From contig JAGOKS010000011.1 of NCBI GenBank assembly GCA_017994425.1, positions 1 to 39,009 on the forward strand: DNA of 39,009 nt. Reading direction: 5' to 3'. A program made the translations under genes and the position numbers. This DNA is from Bacteroidales bacterium (lineage in GTDB: Bacteria > Bacteroidota > Bacteroidia > Bacteroidales > WCHB1-69). The notes under the pieces are model-generated. The model did no database searches, had not been told where the DNA came from, and saw nothing but the letters and a program-made list of their open reading frames with translations. Positions 17,094 through 26,084 of the stretch are shown here, piece after piece (within the stretch, counting starts at the first letter, position 1; the number at the start of each line of letters is the position of its first letter).

Positions 17094-20000
17094 ATGCGAG
17101 TAATGGATAGAAATAAAATCAAGTATTTGTTCATCTATACTTTATTGATTTGTTTTAGTACGACTTATGCTCAAAAGAACCAAGTATACAGTTTCCCCGA
17201 CAGAGAGTTTCAGTCTGCACAAGAGTTATATCGCTTAGAGCAATACGGCGCAGCAAAAAAGAAATTCACAATCGTTTATGAAGCTATTCCCGAAAAATAT
17301 GATATACGAAAAGAGAAATCCTTGTATTATATGGGCATATGTGCCGCACTTTTGTATCATGAGGATGCTGAAAAACTAATCGTCTCTTTTATTGAATTGT
17401 ATCCTGAAAATTCACAGCTTAATCCTTTGTGGTTTTATCTGGGCAACTATTATTTCGCCAAAAATTCTTATCATAAAGCCATCAATGCTTACGAAAATAT
17501 AGAAGAACGATTAATTAATAGTGAGAATATAGCTGAATATGAATTTAAAAAAGGCTATGCTTATTTCGTTACAGAAAAATACAATGAAGCCAAACCGCTT
17601 TTAGCTAAAGCCAAAGATAAAGAAAGCCAATATCAATTGAAAGCTTTGTTCTATTATTCGCATATTTTATACCTTGAGAAAAATTATAATTCAGCTTTGA
17701 TTGGATTTCAAAAACTTAGAAATGAAGATAATTACAGCAGCATTGTTCCCTTTTATATTACACACATCTATTTTGCCCTTGGACAGTATGAAGATATCAT
17801 ACAACAAGCTCCAGAATTATTGGCTAAAAGCAGTCAAAAACGGTTAAGTGAAATGAATCGCATCATTGCCCAATCACATTTTCAAGTAAAACAATACAAA
17901 GAGGCCATTCCTTATTTTGAAACTTATCTTGAAAAAACAGAAATACTGACTTGTGAAGATTTTTATGAAGTAGGAATTTGTTATTATAAAGAAAAACAAT
18001 ATGATAAAGCCATTAATCATCTGACAAAATCTTTTTGTAAAGATAATGATAGTGTTAATCAATATATTTATTTCACACTTGCCGATTGTTATTTGAAAAC
18101 AGGTCAAAAGGAATTTGCCTCTACTGCTTTTTTATCGGCTTATGAATTAAAAAAGAATCCCATACTTACAGAAGATGCTTTGTTTGCTTACGCTAAACTT
18201 CAATATGAACTTACTACGAATCCTTTTGTTCCATCTATCACCGCATTTGAAAAGTTTTTAAATGAGTATCCTAAATCAAGTCTTAAAAATGAAGCAGAAC
18301 AACTATTAACAAATATCTACCTGACAACCAAAAACTACAAAGCTGCCATTGCCTCTTTGGAAAAAATACAACATAAAAGTGTGTCTCTTTTAAAAGCATA
18401 CCAAAGAGTATTGTTTTATAGGGGTGTAGAATTATATAACGATAGAAAATTAAACGAAGCCGACTCCTATTTCGAACTTGCTATTGAAAACAATTATAAC
18501 CAGGTTATTTATGCACAAAGTCTGTTCTGGAAAGGAGAAATAGCTTATCAACAAAACAATTATGATCAAGCAATCAATAATTACAATCTTTTCTTTGCAT
18601 CAAACCATGCCACACAAACGGAAGAGTATCCCATGGGATATTATAATTTAGGATATGCACAATTCAAAAACAAACAATATAGCCTAGCAATTAAAAACTT
18701 CTTGTCTTTCGAAATACAAGACCACAGCTCTTACGATCAAAAAATCATCGTTGATGCATATAATCGTATTGGAGATTGTTATTATATGGCTTCAGATTTA
18801 CAAAAGGCAATAATATATTATGATAAAGTAATAGAAGCCAATGTATATGATGTTGATTATGCACTTTACCAAAAAGCTCAATCTCAAGGAGGCATGCAAC
18901 TATTCGACTCAAAAATCAGAACATTAGAAAATCTGGTAGAAAGCTATCCAAAATCAAATTACACTTCAGATGCTCGTGTAGAGATTGCAAATACATATAT
19001 CACTGTAGGCAACAACAAGAAAGCAGAAGAAATCTATCTAGATTTCATAGAAAATAATCCTAATAGTCCATCACTAAAAACCTCAATGTTAAAACTTGGT
19101 ATGATATATTTCAATACCGAACAAGACGACAAAGCATTGGATATTTTTAAAGGAATAGTGAAAGAATACCCTCAATCTGAAGAAGCAGGCACTGCACTGA
19201 AAAACATAGAAACAATTTATTCATCTTCCGGAAATATAGAAGAGTTTTTTGTTTATGTTAAAAATGTATCTTTTGCAAATATTACTATAGAACATCAAGA
19301 TACGATTATGTACAATGCCGCAAGCGAGAAATATTTCAACAAACAATTTGAAGAAGCAGAAAAAGGCTTCAATGCTTACGTACAACGTTTCCCTAAAGGC
19401 GTATACGCAACTCATGCACATTTTTATCTTGCCGAAATTGCTATGCGTAAATCAAACGATGATATAGCTTTAACCAATTATGAATTTGTTATTCAAAATC
19501 CATTGGACCAATTTGAAATTATTGCTATACAAAATGCTGCTGATTTATATTATAAAAAAGCTAACTATCTACAATCGCTATCCTATTATACGCTTTTACA
19601 TAAAAAAACAACTATCCCTTCACAAAAAACAGATGCATTATTGGGCATGACACGCTCCTCTTATTTCAAAGAAGATTACACCAATGCTATTGCAATGGCA
19701 GATCTCTTATTAAAAGAAAATAAATTAAATCCTGATGTCATCAATGAAGCCCACATAATCATTGCTCGTTCGGCAATGGTGTTAAATGATTTGAAAAAAG
19801 CAAATCAGGAATATGAATATCTCTCGAAAGTTTCTAAATCGGAATTTGTTTCCGAAGCCTTATATAATTTGGCTTATATCACTTATTTGCAAGATAACTT
19901 AGATGCAGCGGAGAAAAAAATCTTTGAAATACTTACCAATATCTCACATGATTATTGGTTGGCAAAAAGTTACATTTTATTGGGAGATATCTATTTATCA

Positions 20001-20189
20001 AAAGGAAATACTTTCCAAGCAAAACATACCTATTCAAGCATTATAGAAAACTATGATGGAGATGACCTCAAACAAATTGCGCTTGACAAATACAATGCGA
20101 TTGTAGCACAAGAAGAGGAAATAGAAAAACAGAAACAGGAAAAAAAGAAAAAACAAGAAGAACAAAATATTTTAGGACCCACTGAATAA
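17094..20189 (+). CDS. Large exported TPR protein
   Basis: 1031 residues. A signal peptide (about 1-27, ending TTYAQ) is followed by tetratricopeptide-type repeats over about 35-990, with recurring cores such as KAINAYENI, EAKPLLAKAKDK, GYAQFKNKQYSLAIKNF, DARVEIANTYITVGNNKKAEEIY and LYNLAYITYLQDNLDAAEKKIFE. A charged Lys/Glu/Gln tail ends the protein (about 1005-1025). Several repeats have the YxxYP...S..A.Y form of TolA-associated (YbgF/CpoB-like) and BamD-like proteins. It probably scaffolds protein complexes in the periplasm or at the outer membrane. A second ATG three codons in is possible. It is followed 32 bases later by a beta-barrel gene, probably its functional partner. The repeats do not let me assign a pathway. 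Confidence 0.85.
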   Translation: MRVMDRNKIKYLFIYTLLICFSTTYAQKNQVYSFPDREFQSAQELYRLEQYGAAKKKFTIVYEAIPEKYDIRKEKSLYYMGICAALLYHEDAEKLIVSFIELYPENSQLNPLWFYLGNYYFAKNSYHKAINAYENIEERLINSENIAEYEFKKGYAYFVTEKYNEAKPLLAKAKDKESQYQLKALFYYSHILYLEKNYNSALIGFQKLRNEDNYSSIVPFYITHIYFALGQYEDIIQQAPELLAKSSQKRLSEMNRIIAQSHFQVKQYKEAIPYFETYLEKTEILTCEDFYEVGICYYKEKQYDKAINHLTKSFCKDNDSVNQYIYFTLADCYLKTGQKEFASTAFLSAYELKKNPILTEDALFAYAKLQYELTTNPFVPSITAFEKFLNEYPKSSLKNEAEQLLTNIYLTTKNYKAAIASLEKIQHKSVSLLKAYQRVLFYRGVELYNDRKLNEADSYFELAIENNYNQVIYAQSLFWKGEIAYQQNNYDQAINNYNLFFASNHATQTEEYPMGYYNLGYAQFKNKQYSLAIKNFLSFEIQDHSSYDQKIIVDAYNRIGDCYYMASDLQKAIIYYDKVIEANVYDVDYALYQKAQSQGGMQLFDSKIRTLENLVESYPKSNYTSDARVEIANTYITVGNNKKAEEIYLDFIENNPNSPSLKTSMLKLGMIYFNTEQDDKALDIFKGIVKEYPQSEEAGTALKNIETIYSSSGNIEEFFVYVKNVSFANITIEHQDTIMYNAASEKYFNKQFEEAEKGFNAYVQRFPKGVYATHAHFYLAEIAMRKSNDDIALTNYEFVIQNPLDQFEIIAIQNAADLYYKKANYLQSLSYYTLLHKKTTIPSQKTDALLGMTRSSYFKEDYTNAIAMADLLLKENKLNPDVINEAHIIIARSAMVLNDLKKANQEYEYLSKVSKSEFVSEALYNLAYITYLQDNLDAAEKKIFEILTNISHDYWLAKSYILLGDIYLSKGNTFQAKHTYSSIIENYDGDDLKQIALDKYNAIVAQEEEIEKQKQEKKKKQEEQNILGPTE

Positions 20190-20221
20190 AAAAAAATATT
20201 ATGATATTAATCACTAGGCAT

Positions 20222-21967
20222 ATGAAGACATATAAAATAATTATACTTATTTCAGTTTTACTTTTTCATACGACATTTATGTATGGACAATCCCAATATG
20301 ACATAGAAGTAAGATCAGCTTTTAATCCATCTATTAAAGATGCCCAGACAAAAATAAGCCTACCGGCAAAAATAACAGACACAAGCAATATTCAACAAGA
20401 GATTAAATACGATATTGAAGACATGGTGTTAACGCATGAGTTTGTGCCGGAACCCATTAATGCACCAAAGGTTGGAAAAGACCAAATTGTCCGTTTGTAT
20501 CGCAATTATATTAAAGTAGGCTTTGGCTATCCTGAACCATATCTCGAATTTAGTCATAGTAATTTACGCTCTAAAAAATTTGCCTATGGCGTAAATGTAA
20601 AACATCATTCATTTTTCGGAAAAATAAAAAGTTATGGTCCGGCATCCTATTCTCATTCCGAGTTAAACGGTTACGGTCAATGGTTTTTAAAAAATTTCAT
20701 TTTAGAAGGAGAGGTAGGGTATAATCACGATTTTGTGCATTGCTATGGGTATAATACCGATTCATTAAAAAAATTATATTCTATCAAAGATATGCATTTA
20801 CCAAAAGCAAAAACAACTGTTCGTCAATATCACAATGCTTATGCCGGTATCAACGCTATAAGTAATTACGGAAAACGATCATCGTCTCTTTCACAACTAT
20901 ATTCACTTGATTATAATTTCCTTTATGATAATTTCAAGTCATATGAACATCAACTTGCATTTGCTTCAAGTTTATTAAAGCCTATTGAAATTCCACGTTT
21001 GGATTTTGCAAAAATAGGTGGGGATATCGGTGTCAACTATTTTCATAACAACTGGGTAAATAAAGCATTAAAAGAAGATAATTGGTTGTTTGATATAAAT
21101 CCGAAATTGGAAATGGTTTACGGAAATTATGCTTTTCATATAGGATTTAAAGTTGCTGTAGGCTTACGTGATAGTTCCGTTTTCGGAATTTATCCCGATA
21201 TAGAAGCCTTGATGAATGTTGTACCAAATATTTTAACTTTCTATGTAGGAGTAGGTGGAGACATGAGCCATTATTCTTATCTTGAGTCAATGCAAATGAA
21301 TCCCTATTTATCGGATTATCTTAACCTAGGCTTTATAAATGAATTATTACAGATTTATGCAGGAACCAAAACAAATCTTTCACGTTCTTTAACTTTTGGT
21401 GCTCGTGCCTCCTTAGGTCTAGTTAATAATATGCCTTTCTTCTTTAACGATACTGCTGCAAGTGTTATGCTCAAGGATACATCGGTTAATTTATTCAATA
21501 CTTTTGTCATTGTCAATTCTCAATCAGTACATACCAATGCCCATGTTGACTTAACCTATCGTTACAAAGAGATAGTTGAAGTTGTATTGAACTTTGATTA
21601 CAATCTCTATACTGCCGATTCTATAATTAAGAAAGCGTGGTATAAACCTATGTTTACTACTTCTTTGGATGCTTTTTATAATCTAAAAGATAAATTCATA
21701 TTCAATTTTGGTTTTTATATTCATACCGGAGCTTATCGTCCTTCCGTAACACCAAGCGGTGCCATAAGAGCTTTGCCTTTAAAAGCCATATTTGATTTTA
21801 ATCTAGGTTGTGAATACCGTTGGAACAAACGTTTATCTTTCTTTTTAGATGTAAACAATTTTGCTGCACAGCGGAATTTTTATTATTATGAATATCCCTC
21901 CGAACGTATTAATTTCCTTGTGGGAGCTAAATATATTTTTGGAGGAGAAAAAATAGGGAAAAAATAA
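20222..21967 (+). CDS. Outer-membrane beta-barrel protein, partner of the TPR protein
   Basis: 581 residues from the ATG at 20222. The signal peptide (MKTYKIIILISVLLFHTTFMYGQ) is followed by a long series of alternating, aromatic-rich amphipathic strands (about 90-575) such as YIKVGFGYPEPYLEFSHSNL and FIFNFGFYIHTGAY, ending in RINFLVGAKYIFGG. It has no clear TonB-dependent receptor plug domain or TonB box, so it may be a plugless barrel or a divergent relative. An ATG at 20201 gives 7 more residues but a worse signal peptide. It lies between the TPR gene and the SDR gene. No substrate or ligand is indicated. Confidence 0.75.
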   Translation: MKTYKIIILISVLLFHTTFMYGQSQYDIEVRSAFNPSIKDAQTKISLPAKITDTSNIQQEIKYDIEDMVLTHEFVPEPINAPKVGKDQIVRLYRNYIKVGFGYPEPYLEFSHSNLRSKKFAYGVNVKHHSFFGKIKSYGPASYSHSELNGYGQWFLKNFILEGEVGYNHDFVHCYGYNTDSLKKLYSIKDMHLPKAKTTVRQYHNAYAGINAISNYGKRSSSLSQLYSLDYNFLYDNFKSYEHQLAFASSLLKPIEIPRLDFAKIGGDIGVNYFHNNWVNKALKEDNWLFDINPKLEMVYGNYAFHIGFKVAVGLRDSSVFGIYPDIEALMNVVPNILTFYVGVGGDMSHYSYLESMQMNPYLSDYLNLGFINELLQIYAGTKTNLSRSLTFGARASLGLVNNMPFFFNDTAASVMLKDTSVNLFNTFVIVNSQSVHTNAHVDLTYRYKEIVEVVLNFDYNLYTADSIIKKAWYKPMFTTSLDAFYNLKDKFIFNFGFYIHTGAYRPSVTPSGAIRALPLKAIFDFNLGCEYRWNKRLSFFLDVNNFAAQRNFYYYEYPSERINFLVGAKYIFGGEKIGKK

Positions 21968-21978
21968 AAAAAATTAGA

Positions 21979-22731
21979 ATGATTGCATATATTACGGGAG
22001 CTACCAGCGGTATAGGAAAAGCCGTTGCTTTGAAATTGGCCCAAAAAGGCTATGATATCATCATCACAGGACGCAGAGAAGCGATGTTACACGAATTGGC
22101 GAATGAGATAAAAACTTCATTTGCTCGTAATGTATTACCATTAGTGTATGATGTGAGAAATCGTAAACAAACAATAGATATTAATGCTTCTTTACCGGAG
22201 AAATGGCAACAAATTGATGTGTTGGTAAATAATGCAGGATTAGCCGTAGGATTAAATCCCATACACGAAGGAGACATGGATGATTGGGAACGCATGATTG
22301 ATACTAATCTCAAAGGTTTATTGTATGTTACACGTAGCATAGCCCCATTGATGGTTCAACGGGGAAAAGGTCATATTTTCAATATTGGGTCCATTGCTGG
22401 CAAAGAAGTATATGCCAATGGAAACGTGTATTGTGCTACTAAATTTGCCGTTGATGCCTTAAACAAAGCCATGCGTATTGACATGCTTCAAGCAGGAATT
22501 AAAGTTACCCAAATAGCTCCCGGTGCTGCTGAAACGGAATTCTCCCTCATACGCTTTAAAGGAGATAAAGCTGCGGCAGACAAGGTGTACAAAGGCTACG
22601 TGCCACTTTGCGGTGAAGATATTGCCGAAGTACTTGCATTTGTTCTTTCACTTCCCGATCATGTTTGCTTAAACGATATTGTTATAACTCCAAAAGCACA
22701 AGCAAGTGCCACTTGTTTTTACAAAAAATAA
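21979..22731 (+). CDS. Short-chain dehydrogenase/reductase (classical SDR)
   Basis: 250 residues, typical of classical SDRs. A Rossmann fold with TGATSGIG near residue 6 binds NAD(P); GRRE after beta2 (Arg) suggests NADP preference. NNAG is present, and the catalytic set S138, Y151 and K155 is complete. GSIAGKEVYANGNVYCATKFAVDAL is like YdfG, which oxidises serine/3-hydroxy acids and reduces malonic semialdehyde; this comparison is a family resemblance only. It starts 11 bases after the barrel stop. It converges with aroA, with 103 non-coding bases between. Confidence 0.9.
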   Translation: MIAYITGATSGIGKAVALKLAQKGYDIIITGRREAMLHELANEIKTSFARNVLPLVYDVRNRKQTIDINASLPEKWQQIDVLVNNAGLAVGLNPIHEGDMDDWERMIDTNLKGLLYVTRSIAPLMVQRGKGHIFNIGSIAGKEVYANGNVYCATKFAVDALNKAMRIDMLQAGIKVTQIAPGAAETEFSLIRFKGDKAAADKVYKGYVPLCGEDIAEVLAFVLSLPDHVCLNDIVITPKAQASATCFYKK

Positions 22732-22834
22732 TGCTGAATGCCATATATATAATATTTTGTTAGTTGTAGTAAAATCGTTAATATCTGGACTGTAAAACAG
22801 ATGATTACACGAAAGGTGCGATTAATACAAAATA

Positions 22835-24118
22835 TTAATTTTTGCAAACTATGTCCTTACATTCCACTCCTAATTTTTGTAATTGTTCCCAAAATTCGGG
22901 ATAAGATTTTCTAACGCAATCCGGATTTTCTATATATACTTCTGGAAAAATACCGGCAAGCAATGCAAAACTCATAGCCAAACGATGGTCATTATATGTA
23001 TGAAAACAAAGGGGAAAATTATTTTCCCTATTCAGAGGTAAGATTTCCAAAGCCGTATCATTATAATTGATAGTCGCAATTTGTCCCAGTTCCTTAATCA
23101 AGGCATCTATTCGGTTACTTTCTTTATAGGCCAAATTAGCAATTCCTTTGATACTTGCCTTAATTTGTAATCCACAACAAAGCACAGCAAGAGTAGGAAC
23201 CAAGTCGGGACATGAACGTGCATTAAAATCCAAATAAGAAGGTTTGTTATCGTTAATTTTATGTATGATTGCTCCTTCTTTTTGATAATTTAAACAAACT
23301 CCAAATTGTGACACAATAGTTTCTATAATACTGTCAGCTTGGAGTTCGCTTTCTTTCAGTCCTTTGATAAAAACACTTCCTTTTTTATGCAAAGCAAGCC
23401 AAGCGCACCAATAGGCTGCCGCCGACCAGTCAGCTTCAACTGTTACAGAAAAGTTTCTTGTTATAGGAGGTGTATACGTATAATATAGGCTGTTATTTTG
23501 TATGTTAATATCCATACCTAAGCTTTGCATCATAGAGATAGTCATGAATAGATAAGGTAAAGAGGAAGTGTTTTCTGAAATTTGAAGATTTACATTTTGT
23601 TTCATTAAAGGTAAAACCATCAAAAGAGCACTTACTATCTGGCTGCTGCGTTGTGAATCTACTGTCAACAAACCTTCTATATGTAAAGATTTTGTTGTAT
23701 TAATTATTAGAGGAGGAAACGCATCTTTTTCGATATAAATAATATGTGCTCCACAAGCAGACAGAACGTCCACCAATTCTTTTATGGGTCTATTTTTCAT
23801 TGCATCACTACCGTTAAGTAGCCATTCCCCTTTTTTGAAACAAAGATAAGCACAAAGAAAACGATAGGCTGTTCCACAATTACGAGCATCAAGAGTTTTT
23901 ATTGTATTTGAAGGATATGAATTCGCTTTTATTTCAGACAATAAACTTTTGAGTAATTGAGTGTCTTCAGCAGTTGAAAGTTGGCATATCTCTAGATTAG
24001 GAGCAAAAGTCTCTTTAAGAAGCAACAACCGGTTACTGATACTTTTAGAAGTAGGAACATCCAACTGAACTGAAAGGGGTAAAGTAATATGTTTCAAGGA
24101 GAAATAATAACCAGACAT
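22835..24118 (-). CDS. aroA: 3-phosphoshikimate 1-carboxyvinyltransferase (EPSP synthase)
   Basis: 427 residues. It transfers the enolpyruvyl group of PEP to shikimate 3-phosphate in aromatic amino-acid synthesis. Motifs: SKSISNR (24-30) for shikimate 3-phosphate, LAYKESNRIDAL and NDHRLAMSFAL. The PEP/glyphosate loop usually written NAGTAMRP reads N80-C-G-T-A-Y-R-F87, so the position equivalent to E. coli P101 is Phe and that of A95 is Cys. The core Gly, Thr and Arg remain. It is the last gene of the minus-strand operon and starts 2 bases after the ligase stop. The ATG at 24118 fits the N-terminus of the family. Confidence 0.95.
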   Translation of the reverse strand: MSGYYFSLKHITLPLSVQLDVPTSKSISNRLLLLKETFAPNLEICQLSTAEDTQLLKSLLSEIKANSYPSNTIKTLDARNCGTAYRFLCAYLCFKKGEWLLNGSDAMKNRPIKELVDVLSACGAHIIYIEKDAFPPLIINTTKSLHIEGLLTVDSQRSSQIVSALLMVLPLMKQNVNLQISENTSSLPYLFMTISMMQSLGMDINIQNNSLYYTYTPPITRNFSVTVEADWSAAAYWCAWLALHKKGSVFIKGLKESELQADSIIETIVSQFGVCLNYQKEGAIIHKINDNKPSYLDFNARSCPDLVPTLAVLCCGLQIKASIKGIANLAYKESNRIDALIKELGQIATINYNDTALEILPLNRENNFPLCFHTYNDHRLAMSFALLAGIFPEVYIENPDCVRKSYPEFWEQLQKLGVECKDIVCKN

Positions 24119-24120
24119 GC

Positions 24121-25398
24121 CTATTCGTTTAAAGTTTCAATATATGCAAAAACAAATAATAAAGTATTGAAAACTGCAAAAAATACCAGTCCGGATTGAC
24201 GTTCAAGCATGGCTTCGGTCAGAAAGTTAATACCCACAATCAGGGTAAAAACAAAATAGAGAAAATACTTTTTTTTGTATGCAATAACAATGCTGTATAC
24301 TTGCCCGACAATAAATAGCAAGCATCCAAAAATTCCAAGTGTAACCAATAATTGCAAATACTGATTGTGGCAATTGTATTCTCTAACATAATAATCAAGC
24401 TCAAGTTTTTGAAGATACTTTTCTTTCAAAGCATCTTTCACATCACCGCTGCCTGTTCCACAAGGCAAATTTTCTTTGGCTACTTGTGCAGCATAGCGCC
24501 ATATAGTATAGCGACCGTCATTCCGAATATCTTCAACTCCTTTTATACTTTCTATTTTTTTTGTAAAACGGTTAAAATTATCGGGGAGATACGTATACAT
24601 GCCTCCTCCAATCAAAAGAATAAAAAATATATATAAAAGATTGGTTTTTTTAATCTGCTTACTGAAGATAATATAAATTATCAACAATATAAAAAGCACA
24701 AACAATACCAAAAATGCAGTTTTTGAACTTAATAAAAATACTTCAGCAATTAATACAGGTATACAAAGAAAATACAAAACTTTTTCAATTATTGTTGTTT
24801 TTTTGTTCAGCAAAAAATAAATTATAGCTGCCAAAGCAAAAGTATAAAACATGGAAGCATAGGAAGGATGATGTAAAAAAGAGGCTAATAAATAAAAAAA
24901 ATGTGCATAATTATAATATTCCGTAAAATTAATGTAAGAATGATACACATTGTATGCAATCGCAAGAAAACAACCGACAAAATAAAAGTTGAAAAGTGTT
25001 TTTATTCGAACAAAAGTCCATTTTTTTAGGTCGTAAGAAAATACAATTAGAGGCAGAGCTAGCAGAGGTAATTTCAAAACAATATCATTTTTCCCAAAGG
25101 ACATATTTTCAGAATAGACTAAACCGATTGTGTAAAAAACAAACAAACCGATATAAAGGAAAAGTGGGAGTGTAAAGTTGTTTTGTTGAATTATTTTCCA
25201 CTTAAAAATAAAATTACATTGCTCTTTACGTAACCGACATATAAGTAGGCAAAATGAGTCCGTCAGCACTTCTACTATCCAGTTTAGTGAAAGTAAAAGC
25301 AAAAGCGGTGGCATATAACTTCGTTTCAATGGCAAGGCGAAAACAATCACCAATAAGATGATATATTGGATATGAAAATGTATATTTTTTCTTTTCAT
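24121..25398 (-). CDS. O-antigen ligase/polymerase family membrane protein
   Basis: 425 residues with about ten to twelve membrane segments. The Wzy_C-type periplasmic loop near 310-360 (NDGRYTIWRYA...GTGSGDVKDALKEKY...YNCHNQYLQLLVTLGIFGCLLF) carries the conserved His of HNQYLQ, as in O-antigen ligase WaaL and related Wzy polymerases. It would move or polymerise undecaprenyl-linked glycan at the periplasmic face. WaaL and Wzy cannot be told apart by sequence alone. It starts 5 bases after rsmI's stop and is followed by aroA, a functionally mixed operon. Confidence 0.85.
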   Translation of the reverse strand: MKRKNIHFHIQYIILLVIVFALPLKRSYMPPLLLLLSLNWIVEVLTDSFCLLICRLRKEQCNFIFKWKIIQQNNFTLPLFLYIGLFVFYTIGLVYSENMSFGKNDIVLKLPLLALPLIVFSYDLKKWTFVRIKTLFNFYFVGCFLAIAYNVYHSYINFTEYYNYAHFFYLLASFLHHPSYASMFYTFALAAIIYFLLNKKTTIIEKVLYFLCIPVLIAEVFLLSSKTAFLVLFVLFILLIIYIIFSKQIKKTNLLYIFFILLIGGGMYTYLPDNFNRFTKKIESIKGVEDIRNDGRYTIWRYAAQVAKENLPCGTGSGDVKDALKEKYLQKLELDYYVREYNCHNQYLQLLVTLGIFGCLLFIVGQVYSIVIAYKKKYFLYFVFTLIVGINFLTEAMLERQSGLVFFAVFNTLLFVFAYIETLNE

Positions 25399-25403
25399 AA
25401 ACT

Positions 25404-26084
25404 CTATTCTTCAATTTTATTGCCTTCAATAATAATCACAATTTCACCTTTCACAGTTTTTTGTTGAAAATAAGCAATAGCCTCGGCAAGAGTGCCACGA
25501 ATATTTTCTTCGAAAATTTTTGTGAGTTCACGTGAAACACAGACTTTCCTTTGGTATCCGCAGCAAATTGATAGCTGTTCTAATGTCTTAAGTAGGCGAA
25601 AAGGTGATTCATAGAGTATAAAGGTTTCTTTAAGAGAGGCAAGGTATTGCAAAGCAGATTGTCTTCCTTTTTTATGTGGGAGAAAACCATAGAAAAAGAA
25701 ACGATCACAAGGAAGTCCGGAATTCACCAATGCCGGAATAAAAGCACTTGGTCCCGGAAGACATTCTATATCAATATTTTCTTTAATGCATTCTCTAATA
25801 AGCAGAAAACCGGGATCGGAAATACCCGGAGTGCCGGCATCACTTACCATAGCGACGGAATCATATTGATTAATAATACGGATAAAATTTGATAATTGCT
25901 TGTGTTCGTTAAACTGATGATAGGCTAGGGTTGTTTTACTAATTTCATAATGTTTTAGTAATTTAGCGGTAACCCGAGTATCCTCACAAAAAATCATTGC
26001 TGAATTTTTTAATATACGTAAAGCTCTTAAGCTTATATCTTCCAAATTTCCGATGGGAGTAGGTACGAGATAAAGTTTAGACAT
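25404..26084 (-). CDS. rsmI: 16S rRNA 2'-O-ribose methyltransferase RsmI
   Basis: 226 residues, within the normal range. RsmI methylates the ribose of C1402 of 16S rRNA near the P site, using SAM. Tetrapyrrole methylase-fold motifs: LYLVPTPIGNLEDISLRALRIL at the N-terminus, CEDTRVTAKLL, YHQFNEH, SDAGTPGISDPGFLLI, the glycine-rich PGPSAFIPALVNSGLP, and FYGFLPHKKGRQ. The start ATG overlaps the M28 peptidase stop by one base (TAATG), typical of translational coupling. Confidence 0.97.
   Translation of the reverse strand: MSKLYLVPTPIGNLEDISLRALRILKNSAMIFCEDTRVTAKLLKHYEISKTTLAYHQFNEHKQLSNFIRIINQYDSVAMVSDAGTPGISDPGFLLIRECIKENIDIECLPGPSAFIPALVNSGLPCDRFFFYGFLPHKKGRQSALQYLASLKETFILYESPFRLLKTLEQLSICCGYQRKVCVSRELTKIFEENIRGTLAEAIAYFQQKTVKGEIVIIIEGNKIEE

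Noticed and set aside
22751..22836. Inverted repeat AATATTTTGT/ACAAAATATT between the SDR gene and aroA
   Set aside because: The arms are AT-rich and 66 bases apart, which is not a convincing terminator or regulatory structure.
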